NCBI GenBank assembly: GCA_033763735.1
Contig: JANRJY010000058.1
Span: 1-27,541 of the forward strand
Origin: JANRJY01 sp033763735
Lineage (GTDB): Bacteria; Bacteroidota; Bacteroidia; Cytophagales; UBA9547
DNA length: 27,541 nucleotides
Reading direction: 5' to 3'
Below, piece after piece: positions 1 to 7,369 of the stretch. A program made the position numbers and the translations under genes. Numbering within the stretch: the stretch's first letter is position 1; each line of letters opens with the position of its first letter. The notes under the pieces are model-generated. The model made no database searches, was not told the origin of the DNA, and was given only the letters and a program-made list of their open reading frames with translations.

Positions 1-228
1 CAAAAATGAATTGATAATTAAGCTATCAAATCGAGTAACAACTTTTGAAAGATTAAAAGATGAATCTTTCATGATAGCTTCATAAAGTTTGGTTTCAAGA
101 GGGTCGTCAGACAAATTTCTGCTACCAAATACGGATATCAAAGCTGCTTTTTTGATTTGGGCTTGGGTTCCTAAACTTAAAATTAATAATACTGATAAAA
201 CAAGTATTTTTGTAAATGATTTTTTCAT
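1..228 (-). CDS. Secreted protein of unknown function, N-terminal part (3' end beyond window)
   Basis: The reading frame is open from an ATG at 228 to the window edge, giving 76 residues. It starts with a clear Sec signal peptide: MKK, a hydrophobic stretch rich in Leu/Val/Ile, then a likely cleavage site after GTQA or TQAQ at about residue 24. The mature part begins IKKAALISVFGSRNLSD, a short beta-strand-like opening. It follows the 315-residue secreted protein on the same strand after 48 bases, so the two are probably co-transcribed. I do not recognise the family from this fragment and assign no function. It is likely periplasmic or surface-exposed. Confidence 0.75.
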   Translation of the reverse strand, partial: MKKSFTKILVLSVLLILSLGTQAQIKKAALISVFGSRNLSDDPLETKLYEAIMKDSSFNLSKVVTRFDSLIINSFL

Positions 229-276
229 GTGAAAATAATTTTATTTTTGATTTAATGAGTATTTAAAATAAGGTGA

Positions 277-1224
277 TTAAAATAACCAATCGTCCGGGTC
301 CGAACGAATAGTTACACTTGATTTTTGCATTAGTTGATCCAAAATTACCCCTCTTTGAACGGATGCATCTAAAGCTTTGAGTGCAAAGTCATAAGCTTTA
401 TTTTCATTCTGAACTACTTTTTTGGCAATACTATCTGCCAGTGTTAATGCTTTTGGGAAGCAACTTGCTTCAGGGTCTATCATACTTAAAGCTACTTTTG
501 CTTGATCAGCACCCATGCTTGTAGGATTTGCAGCAAACGACATTCTTGCTTCCAATAATTTTGAGCTACATGTTTTTTCCATGTATTTTTTATATACCGG
601 AGCAATAGCGTCTTTAGCTTTTGTATAACAAGCCTTGCATACATCAGGAACTCCATTAAGCTTTGCCAAGGCCTCTTCATATTTGTTTTGGTCTGTGAGC
701 GATTGGGCATCCTTAAGTATGAAATCACACTTCGTATTGTAATATTCGATGATCTTATTTTTGCCGTCATCTACAAACTTTTTCATTGCCGGTGTACTGA
801 TATTCAATGTTTTAATAGCTTCAACAATGGCTTTATTTTCAACTTTATCTACCCCTTTAAGTTGTACTGATGTAGATGAAAACTTGGTTTTAGTTTCCAT
901 ATCTGCAATGTACAAGGTTACTTCAACGGTAACAGCTGTCATTGGAGGAGCCGTAGCAGTGGCTTCCTTTGTCAATAAGATTACATTTGGTGTAATAATA
1001 AACCTGCCTGAACCTGTACCTCCATACCCATTTTGGGTTGCCAATTGACCAATTTTATTTTCCAACGCCATTTTGGCTGTTATTGGAAGTGTCGACATTA
1101 GTTTCTCTGAAACATAAGTATTCAGTGCTATTTTGCCTGCATCATCAGCTGTGGCACCATCATTTTGAGCATATAATAATGTGGTTAACAATAAGGTAAC
1201 ACACAAAAGCTTTTTCGTTAACAT
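277..1224 (-). CDS. Secreted protein of unknown function (315 aa)
   Basis: The ATG at 1224 starts a typical signal peptide (MLTKKLLCVTLLLTTLLYAQ), so the product is exported. The first half of the mature protein (about residues 65-155) looks beta-rich, with segments such as GRFIITPNVILL and VTVEVTLYIADMETKTKF. The second half (about 160-300) looks helical and Cys-containing, including CDFILKDAQSLTDQNKYEEAL and VPDVCKACYTKAKDAIAPVY, which resembles a TPR-like helical repeat. Six or so cysteines after export suggest disulfides. It is divergent from the PhoD-like gene with only 45 bases between start codons, and precedes another secreted unknown by 48 bases. I recognise no named family; the TPR-like reading is an inference. 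Confidence 0.8.
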   Translation of the reverse strand: MLTKKLLCVTLLLTTLLYAQNDGATADDAGKIALNTYVSEKLMSTLPITAKMALENKIGQLATQNGYGGTGSGRFIITPNVILLTKEATATAPPMTAVTVEVTLYIADMETKTKFSSTSVQLKGVDKVENKAIVEAIKTLNISTPAMKKFVDDGKNKIIEYYNTKCDFILKDAQSLTDQNKYEEALAKLNGVPDVCKACYTKAKDAIAPVYKKYMEKTCSSKLLEARMSFAANPTSMGADQAKVALSMIDPEASCFPKALTLADSIAKKVVQNENKAYDFALKALDASVQRGVILDQLMQKSSVTIRSDPDDWLF

Positions 1225-1269
1225 AAAGATTTTTACTTTTATGAAACCAAGTTAAACTTAATTAAGATA

Positions 1270-2613
1270 ATGAAAAAACTATTTCTTCAAATTTCACTTT
1301 TTGTTTACATAACAGGTGCCTTTTCCCAATCTCTGATTCAATCCGGCCCTATGCTTGGGTACTCCGAAATGCGTGAAGTACTCATTTGGATTCAAACTAA
1401 ATCACCTGCAAAAGTAAAAGCAAAGTACTGGGTTACCACCAATTCCGGCACGAGTTATTTCACCGATGAATATCAAACTCAAAAAGATAAAGCTTTTACT
1501 GCCAAACTTATAGCAGATCAAGTGCAACCGGACAATAACTACTCTTATGAAATATATGTGAATGGCAAAGCCCAAAAGTTCACCTATCCACTTACTTTCA
1601 AATCAAAGCCCCTTTGGTTGTATCGTAAAGATGCACCTGATTTCAAAATTGCCTTGGGAAGTTGCGCTTATGTAAATGATCCTGCATATGATCGTCCGGG
1701 CGAACCTTACGGTGGTAATTATGAGATATTTACGAGCATTTATCAAAAAAAACCGGATTTGATGATGTGGTTAGGCGATAACACCTATTTGCGTGAGTCC
1801 GATTGGGATACTCAAACGGGCATTTTTCACCGTTATACACATACACGTTCGTTACCCGATATGCAACCTTTATTGGCCTCAACCCACCATTATGCTATAT
1901 GGGACGATCATGACTTTGGACCAAATGATTCGGATGGTAGTTTTTATAATAAAGCTTCTACGCGAAAAACCTTTGAATTATTTTGGGGAAATAATGTATT
2001 CGGAACCAATGGCTTAGGCTCAATTAACTCATCTTTTCAATGGGCAGATTGTGAGTTCTTTTTGTTGGATGACAGATTTTATCGCACGCCTAACAATTTA
2101 ATGGAAAAGGATACTTTAAACAGCGTAATGCTTGGTAAAGAACAATCAAAATGGCTTATTGAAGCGCTAAGTGCCAGTAAATCTACCTTTAAGTTTATTT
2201 GTGTTGGTGGTCAGTTCCTCAACCCTTCAGGTGATAATCCTGAGAGCTTTATTAAAGTTAAGTCCGAAATGAAAACAATATTAGATGCCATAGCTAAAAA
2301 TAAAGTTAGAGGAGTTATGTTTTTGACAGGTGACCGTCATTTTTCTGATTTAACATATCTTAATAGAGAAGGAACATATACTTTGTATGATTTCACAGTT
2401 TCTCCATTAGGGGCTAAAGGATATTGTCCTAAAAACAAAGAAGGGGAAGCTTCGTATCCAAGAGTTGAAGGTTCATTATTATGTAATCAACGTAATTTTG
2501 GAATGATAGAAGTTAGCGGGAACAAAGAAGAACGTCAATTGCGTTTGGTATTATATGATGTAACTGGAAACGAAAAGTTTTCAAAAGTAATTAAAGCCAA
2601 AGATTTGAAATAA
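1270..2613 (+). CDS. PhoD-like metallophosphatase (alkaline phosphatase D family)
   Basis: This 447-residue protein has a Sec signal peptide (residues 1-20, ending GAFSQ) rather than the Tat signal of Bacillus PhoD. A fibronectin-like N-terminal domain (about 22-115) precedes the catalytic domain. Metal- and phosphate-binding motifs of the PhoD family are visible in order: GSC (130-132), LGDN (168-171), WDDHD (211-215), LLDDR (265-269) and TGDRH (353-357). Family members hydrolyse phosphomonoesters or phosphodiesters with a metal centre in which the conserved Cys and Asp are ligands. Expected location is the periplasm or outer surface. The NlpC/P60 gene follows after 18 bases, so co-transcription is likely. 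The physiological substrate cannot be read from sequence. Confidence 0.9.
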   Translation: MKKLFLQISLFVYITGAFSQSLIQSGPMLGYSEMREVLIWIQTKSPAKVKAKYWVTTNSGTSYFTDEYQTQKDKAFTAKLIADQVQPDNNYSYEIYVNGKAQKFTYPLTFKSKPLWLYRKDAPDFKIALGSCAYVNDPAYDRPGEPYGGNYEIFTSIYQKKPDLMMWLGDNTYLRESDWDTQTGIFHRYTHTRSLPDMQPLLASTHHYAIWDDHDFGPNDSDGSFYNKASTRKTFELFWGNNVFGTNGLGSINSSFQWADCEFFLLDDRFYRTPNNLMEKDTLNSVMLGKEQSKWLIEALSASKSTFKFICVGGQFLNPSGDNPESFIKVKSEMKTILDAIAKNKVRGVMFLTGDRHFSDLTYLNREGTYTLYDFTVSPLGAKGYCPKNKEGEASYPRVEGSLLCNQRNFGMIEVSGNKEERQLRLVLYDVTGNEKFSKVIKAKDLK

Positions 2614-2631
2614 ATCAAGGCACATTGAATT

Positions 2632-3408
2632 ATGTATGGAGTTAGTACATTATCGATAATACCGGTTCGTGCCGAACCCTCCGACAAAAGTGAACAAGTT
2701 ACTCAGCTTTTGTTTGGAGATGCTTACATTATTCATGACTATCTAAATGAAAAACCTTGGTTAAGAATCAAATCAATATTTGACGAATATGAAGGCTATA
2801 TCGCTCTTAATCAACATAATTCAGTAAGCGAGTCTTTTTTTCATGCTTATATTCAATCCGGACATGATGTATGCATGGATGATGTTGCACTTGTTGATTC
2901 AAAAAATGCAACTTCAATTATTACACTTGGAAGTACATTACCATTTTTAAAAGGCAGAACACTTCAAGTTGATACACAACAATTTGAATTTCAAGGCGAT
3001 TTGTACAGTATGCCAAATCAAAGTAAGGAAGAACATATTAAATTTATTCTATTAAGATTCGTAAATGCACCATATTTATGGGGTGGCCGTTCGTTGTTTG
3101 GAATCGATTGTTCGGGATATGTACAATTGGTATATAAAATATTAGGTTACCAACTTAAGAGAGATGCGTATCAACAGGTACAGCATGGTAATGAAATCAA
3201 AAATTTAACTGATACTAAAACCGGAGATTTGGTCTTTTTTGAAAATAATGAAGGTAAAATAGTGCACGTTGGCATGATTTTGGAGGAAAATAAGATCATA
3301 CATGCCCATGGAAGCGTCAGAATTGATATTGTGGATGAAAAAGGCATATTTAACTTGACAACAAAAAAATATTCACATAAATTTTCAACGATAAAAAGAA
3401 TTTTATAA
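2632..3408 (+). CDS. NlpC/P60 family cysteine peptidase with SH3-like N-terminal region
   Basis: The protein has 258 residues. The N-terminal part (about 1-60, with VRAEPSDKSEQVTQLLFGD and WLRIKSIFDEYEGYI) reads as a bacterial SH3 domain. The C-terminal part is an NlpC/P60 papain-like fold with the catalytic Cys in GIDCSGY (Cys160), a His in VHVGMI (His212) and a third polar residue in IIHAHG (His224). This arrangement matches YkfC-type gamma-D-glutamyl-diamino acid endopeptidases, which trim murein peptides. No signal peptide is visible, and no better upstream start exists before the phoD-like stop, so a cytoplasmic role in murein-peptide recycling is plausible. It is 18 bases downstream of the phosphatase gene and probably in its operon. 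Substrate specificity is inferred from family only. Confidence 0.88.
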   Translation: MYGVSTLSIIPVRAEPSDKSEQVTQLLFGDAYIIHDYLNEKPWLRIKSIFDEYEGYIALNQHNSVSESFFHAYIQSGHDVCMDDVALVDSKNATSIITLGSTLPFLKGRTLQVDTQQFEFQGDLYSMPNQSKEEHIKFILLRFVNAPYLWGGRSLFGIDCSGYVQLVYKILGYQLKRDAYQQVQHGNEIKNLTDTKTGDLVFFENNEGKIVHVGMILEENKIIHAHGSVRIDIVDEKGIFNLTTKKYSHKFSTIKRIL

Positions 3409-3473
3409 ACGCGTCCCTTTCATGAATTGTCGGGGACAAAAATTGTACAAACATGCGAAAGAAAAACTAAATT

Positions 3474-4019
3474 ATGTCGACCCAACGAGTTTTAATCTTG
3501 AATCAAGATTATTCTGCACTGACCATATGTAGTGCACAGCGAGCTTTCCTTCTTGTATATATGCAGAAGGCTGAAATGGTAGCAAATGCAAAGCAGTTTA
3601 TGCTGCGAACGGTTTCAACCACTTTTCCTATGCCATCGGTAATCCGCCTCAACGGATATGTAAGACTCCCCTACCGAGGTGTACTTTTGAACAGACAAAA
3701 TATCTTCAGACGCGACAATCATAAATGTCAGTATTGTAATAGTACTCAAAACCTAACTATCGACCATGTAATGCCTCGATCCAGAGGTGGTAAAGCGAGT
3801 TGGGATAATTTGGTAACTGCTTGTAGAATGTGTAATTCGCGTAAAGGAGATCATACTCCTGAAGAAGCAATGATGCCTCTAAAACAAAAGCCTTTTAAGC
3901 CCTCGTTTTTATTGTTCTTAAGAGATTTCTCTGGAAATATTGATGAGCAATGGTATCCATTTTTGGGAAAAGCTTCAAAGTCTAATAAATATTATACAGA
4001 TCAGTATAGTTCTTTTTAG
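3474..4019 (+). CDS. HNH endonuclease domain protein
   Basis: This is a 181-residue protein with a complete zinc-supported HNH motif: CQYC (Cys85, Cys88), IDHVMPRSRGG (Asp97, His98), WDNL (Asn112) and CRMCNSRKGD (Cys117, Cys120, Lys124). The N-terminal 80 residues form a conserved helper region (VLILNQDYSALTICS, ending in NRQNIFRRD) found with this HNH type across Bacteroidota. The family is nearly always chromosomal and single-copy, and has no established substrate, so I do not call it a defence or homing nuclease. Its last 38 bases overlap the 3' end of the convergent AsnB-type gene. It follows the NlpC/P60 gene by 65 bases. Confidence 0.88.
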   Translation: MSTQRVLILNQDYSALTICSAQRAFLLVYMQKAEMVANAKQFMLRTVSTTFPMPSVIRLNGYVRLPYRGVLLNRQNIFRRDNHKCQYCNSTQNLTIDHVMPRSRGGKASWDNLVTACRMCNSRKGDHTPEEAMMPLKQKPFKPSFLLFLRDFSGNIDEQWYPFLGKASKSNKYYTDQYSSF

Positions 4020-5817
4020 TTAGCTTTTTTTCAAAAACACCTATTAAATACAAACTCCAAAAACGGGACCAATGTAGCTTGTCACCTAAAAAAAGTTGAG
4101 CAAGTTTCTTGAAATACGGGTTTGATTCGTTCTTTATTTCAGAATGAATGAAATGATTTTTCATCCAAATTTGAAAAGGAAATGTAAATCCCATTTTAGG
4201 TCTGTTCCAAATAGCTTCCGGCAATTCATCTTTGAAAGCATTTATCAAAATTCCTTTGGGGTTACCATTCCACATTTCAGAATCAGGAATTTTATTAATA
4301 GTTGTTAAAAATTCATCATCTAGAAAAGGCACTCTTATTTCAACGGAATTCCACATACCCATGAAATCAGTATCGCGAAGCAATTGATTTTTCATATATA
4401 AGTTAGTTTCAAACCAACTTACTTTTGCAAAATGAGTTTTACATCCAATTAATTCTGAATCAATTTTTAATTGATTTATAATATCAAAAACTTCAATTTC
4501 TGAAATATTTAAAATTTTGGAAATAACACTTGGCGGATAATTTCCTCTCAACATTAAATATTGACCTATCAAATCATCAATTTGCAGAAACTCTAATTTT
4601 TTTATTCTTAAATCTGATGAAAGTTTTGATAAGGAGGAGCATACTTTGGGGAACTTCCATATATTTGAAATCACACTATTGGGATTAAATGAAGGATAGC
4701 CTCCAAAATACTCATCAGCACCCAACCCCGACAAAACCGCTTTTAATCCAACTTCACTTGCAAATTTTGATATAAAATATGTATTAATACCATCTACCGA
4801 TGGCTGATCTAAAGAATCAATAATATCATCAAAAGAATTTTCAAAATCTGAATAAGTAATGTTTTTTTCAAAATGTTTGCTCTCAATTTTCTTTACAATT
4901 AATTTTTGAAATGACTTTTCGCTAAATGCAGTTTCTTCAAAATTTAAAGATAAAGTAATTGGATGTAAATCTTTATTTTTATGCGCACAGAGTGCAATTA
5001 TACTGGAATCAATGCCTCCACTTAAAAATATTCCATAAGGGGCATCAGAAATCAATTGTCGTTGTACTGCATTACATAATGATTCCTTTATTTTACTTTT
5101 TGAATCTAAAGCAGCACTTGATTCTGTACCAGTATAATCACTTTTATAATTGAATTCATGCTTGGTAAAATGATTTGAATCGATATTTATCCTTAAATAT
5201 TGACCCTTTTTAAGCATATAAACATCTTTCAGAATCGAAAAAGGTTCAGGTATATGTCCAAAAAGGAGAAATTGTATCTTCCAGTTTTCATTTTCTTTCC
5301 AATTAAAAGGTAAATCTAAAAATGCCCTTATTTCGGAAGCAAAAACAAAAATATTTTCATTTGAAAAGTAATAGATTGGCTTTACTGAATTACTGTTTCT
5401 AACGAGTAAAAGTTGGTTCGTTTTTTTATCAAAAAGACTGAATGCAAATATGCCATTGAACATCTGAAAACAAGAAGTTCCCCATTCAGTGTATGCTTTC
5501 AGTATAACTTCAGTGTCAGAATGTGATTTAAAAATATGACCAAGGCCAATTAATCTGGTTCTTAATATTTGATAATCATATATTTCACCATTGAAAATGA
5601 TTACTGAATTTTCATCTTCCATGGGTTGAGCACCAGCATCGGAAAGGTCGATAATAGATAGTCTTCTGTGGCCTAATACTAAGTTTCCACTTGAGTTTGA
5701 CCATGTACCATGTCCATCGGGTCCTCCTCTTTTCATGGAATTACTCATGGTTTCTGAAAAAGTGATTAATTGGTCGGGAATGAAGTTTTTAGACAGTATT
5801 CCGTTTATTCGGCACAT
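3982..5817 (-). CDS. AsnB-type glutamine-dependent amidotransferase (asparagine synthetase-like)
   Basis: The 611-residue protein has the two domains of class II asparagine synthetases. The N-terminal glutaminase domain has the Cys2 nucleophile, HRRLSIID (49-56), NGEIYD (76-81) and SDTEV (100-104). The C-terminal synthetase domain has the ATP PP-loop SGGIDSS (266-272) and GLGADEYFGGY. Family members transfer glutamine ammonia to an adenylated carboxylate, usually aspartate. Deviations are CRING instead of CG(I/V), and RNSNSVKPIYY where most members have RDxxGIKPLYY. Such paralogues occur in surface-polysaccharide loci, but no such locus is visible here, so the substrate is open. It lies 90 bases downstream of the redoxin gene and may be in the yidC operon. 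Its end overlaps the HNH gene. Confidence 0.88.
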   Translation of the reverse strand: MCRINGILSKNFIPDQLITFSETMSNSMKRGGPDGHGTWSNSSGNLVLGHRRLSIIDLSDAGAQPMEDENSVIIFNGEIYDYQILRTRLIGLGHIFKSHSDTEVILKAYTEWGTSCFQMFNGIFAFSLFDKKTNQLLLVRNSNSVKPIYYFSNENIFVFASEIRAFLDLPFNWKENENWKIQFLLFGHIPEPFSILKDVYMLKKGQYLRINIDSNHFTKHEFNYKSDYTGTESSAALDSKSKIKESLCNAVQRQLISDAPYGIFLSGGIDSSIIALCAHKNKDLHPITLSLNFEETAFSEKSFQKLIVKKIESKHFEKNITYSDFENSFDDIIDSLDQPSVDGINTYFISKFASEVGLKAVLSGLGADEYFGGYPSFNPNSVISNIWKFPKVCSSLSKLSSDLRIKKLEFLQIDDLIGQYLMLRGNYPPSVISKILNISEIEVFDIINQLKIDSELIGCKTHFAKVSWFETNLYMKNQLLRDTDFMGMWNSVEIRVPFLDDEFLTTINKIPDSEMWNGNPKGILINAFKDELPEAIWNRPKMGFTFPFQIWMKNHFIHSEIKNESNPYFKKLAQLFLGDKLHWSRFWSLYLIGVFEKKLTKKNYTDLYNIY

Positions 5818-5907
5818 TAATAGATTCTATTCGTCCAAATTAACAACATTTTGGTTGAAATTTAATGAACATTCACTCAGAATTAATATTGATTTAATAT
5901 TATTTTC

Positions 5908-7356
5908 TTACTTTCCATTCTTCATACGATCATAATTAATGAAAAAATCAGGCAATTGTTCTACACCAAGTCTTTTGCCAATGATTTTTTTACTTTCATC
6001 CAATAAATATAAAGTTGGCGTACTGTATATATCATATATTGTTTGAAAACCTGAAGTATGTTGCGGATCATACACATTAATCCAATTGAGCTTATTGGCT
6101 TTTATAAAAGTTTTCCAAGGAGCGGGTTCTGTTTTTGTATTTACAGCATACACTTCCCAGTTATATTTTGATTTTGTGGAGTCATATAGCGCACGCAATT
6201 TGGGTGTTTCTTTTTGGCAATGTCCACAATCCGGATCCCAAAACCACAATACAGTGTATTTGGCTTTAATTGATGTAAATGATTTATTTTTATTTGAGGT
6301 ATCAGGAAGTGTTAAAGGAGGAGCAAATTTGCCTAATAGTACATATTTGAGTATGTTATATCTGTTTCTGATTTTATTTTCTGTTTCTTCATTAATCCAA
6401 TAAGCCTTTCCGGTGAGATAGTAATTTTCGGCCATATGAACAAATACGGCATCCATACCCATAATTTGAGAAGTTTCGTATTGGTTGGTCACATACCAAA
6501 CTATGTATTTGTAAATTTCACCTTTCTCGTTTTTGGTTTTTGCAATAACTTGATCTGCTTCTTTATTGATTGAATCCGGTATTTGAAGTATCATGTCTTT
6601 AAAATATCGAGCTACACGGGGTTGAAACACAGGTGTACGAATCATTCTGTCATCTGCGAGGTCCAAATTGTCAAAGAAATGTGTTTTATAATAACGATAA
6701 GGAAAAGTAGAATCAGGACGTCCGTTTGATAGTTTTGGTGTTTCCGGAATTTCCGGTTCCATCATTGATTTGAATACTTTTGAAACAAAAAGTGTGGGAT
6801 TATTAGCGATAAAGTTTTTACGATAATCAAAAATTTCCTTTTCAATATTTCCAATTCTACTTCTAATCGCTTTTGTAGAGTCTTCAATTTTTGAAGAATC
6901 CATAAGCACTTTTAATCTTTCCGCATTTTTACCTTTTTCTACAACAAACTTTAAGTAATCATAAAATGCTTTATTTTCAAGTGTACCAGTTGATTTCATG
7001 TATTTTGTATAATCAGTGGTCATGGTTTCCATTGTGAAAGTTTTCTCAGTGCCACTTATGATTATTTCGAAATACTGTTTGCCTGGTAATACAACCATGT
7101 AGATTCCACCAGGAAGGCTTTCTTTTCCTGTAAAAGCAAAGTTTCCATTTGCATCTGTTACGATAGCAGTGTCTTTGAGCAATTGTTTATCAGCCCAATA
7201 ATTGGCTAACAGAATGGTATCTCCTTTATTTAATCCTTTGATTGTAAATTTGATATTGTATGCCCAATTATCTTGCTTTGGTGCAGGCTTTTGTGCCATT
7301 AAAATTGCCATTGAAAAAATACCCAAAATCCATAAATGAAGATTCTTATTTTTCAT
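5908..7356 (-). CDS. Secreted thioredoxin-fold protein (TlpA/DUF4369-type) with CGHC active site
   Basis: A 482-residue protein with an N-terminal hydrophobic export signal (about residues 5-21, ending LMAQ). A beta-rich N-terminal region (about 33-115, with DTILLANYWADKQLLKD and GNFAFTG) matches the DUF4369 type found in Bacteroidota redoxins. A helical middle region follows (about 120-340). The C-terminal thioredoxin domain carries WFWDPDCGHCQKETPKL (Cys377 and Cys380) and the cis-Pro motif STPTLYLLD. The role expected from the family is thiol-disulfide exchange in the periplasm, reducing or oxidising envelope proteins. It starts 13 bases after the yidC stop on the same strand, so the two are almost certainly co-transcribed. 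Partner proteins are unknown. Confidence 0.88.
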   Translation of the reverse strand: MKNKNLHLWILGIFSMAILMAQKPAPKQDNWAYNIKFTIKGLNKGDTILLANYWADKQLLKDTAIVTDANGNFAFTGKESLPGGIYMVVLPGKQYFEIIISGTEKTFTMETMTTDYTKYMKSTGTLENKAFYDYLKFVVEKGKNAERLKVLMDSSKIEDSTKAIRSRIGNIEKEIFDYRKNFIANNPTLFVSKVFKSMMEPEIPETPKLSNGRPDSTFPYRYYKTHFFDNLDLADDRMIRTPVFQPRVARYFKDMILQIPDSINKEADQVIAKTKNEKGEIYKYIVWYVTNQYETSQIMGMDAVFVHMAENYYLTGKAYWINEETENKIRNRYNILKYVLLGKFAPPLTLPDTSNKNKSFTSIKAKYTVLWFWDPDCGHCQKETPKLRALYDSTKSKYNWEVYAVNTKTEPAPWKTFIKANKLNWINVYDPQHTSGFQTIYDIYSTPTLYLLDESKKIIGKRLGVEQLPDFFINYDRMKNGK

Positions 7357-7369
7357 AATCTGACTGTGT

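Noticed and set aside
1225..1269. Shared promoter pair in the 45-base gap between the secreted unknown and the PhoD-like gene
   Set aside because: I found no acceptable TAnnTTTG box on either strand inside the gap, so no promoter is claimed.
3410..3450. GTCCC ... GGGAC inverted repeat after the NlpC/P60 gene as a terminator
   Set aside because: The stem is only five base pairs with a 15-base loop and is followed by an A-run, not a T-run on the coding strand.
3474..4019. HNH nuclease next to an NlpC/P60 peptidase as a possible defence or phage module
   Set aside because: The HNH protein is of a type that is widespread and chromosomal in Bacteroidota, and the neighbours are housekeeping or envelope genes. 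No restriction, methylase, toxin or phage structural gene is present.
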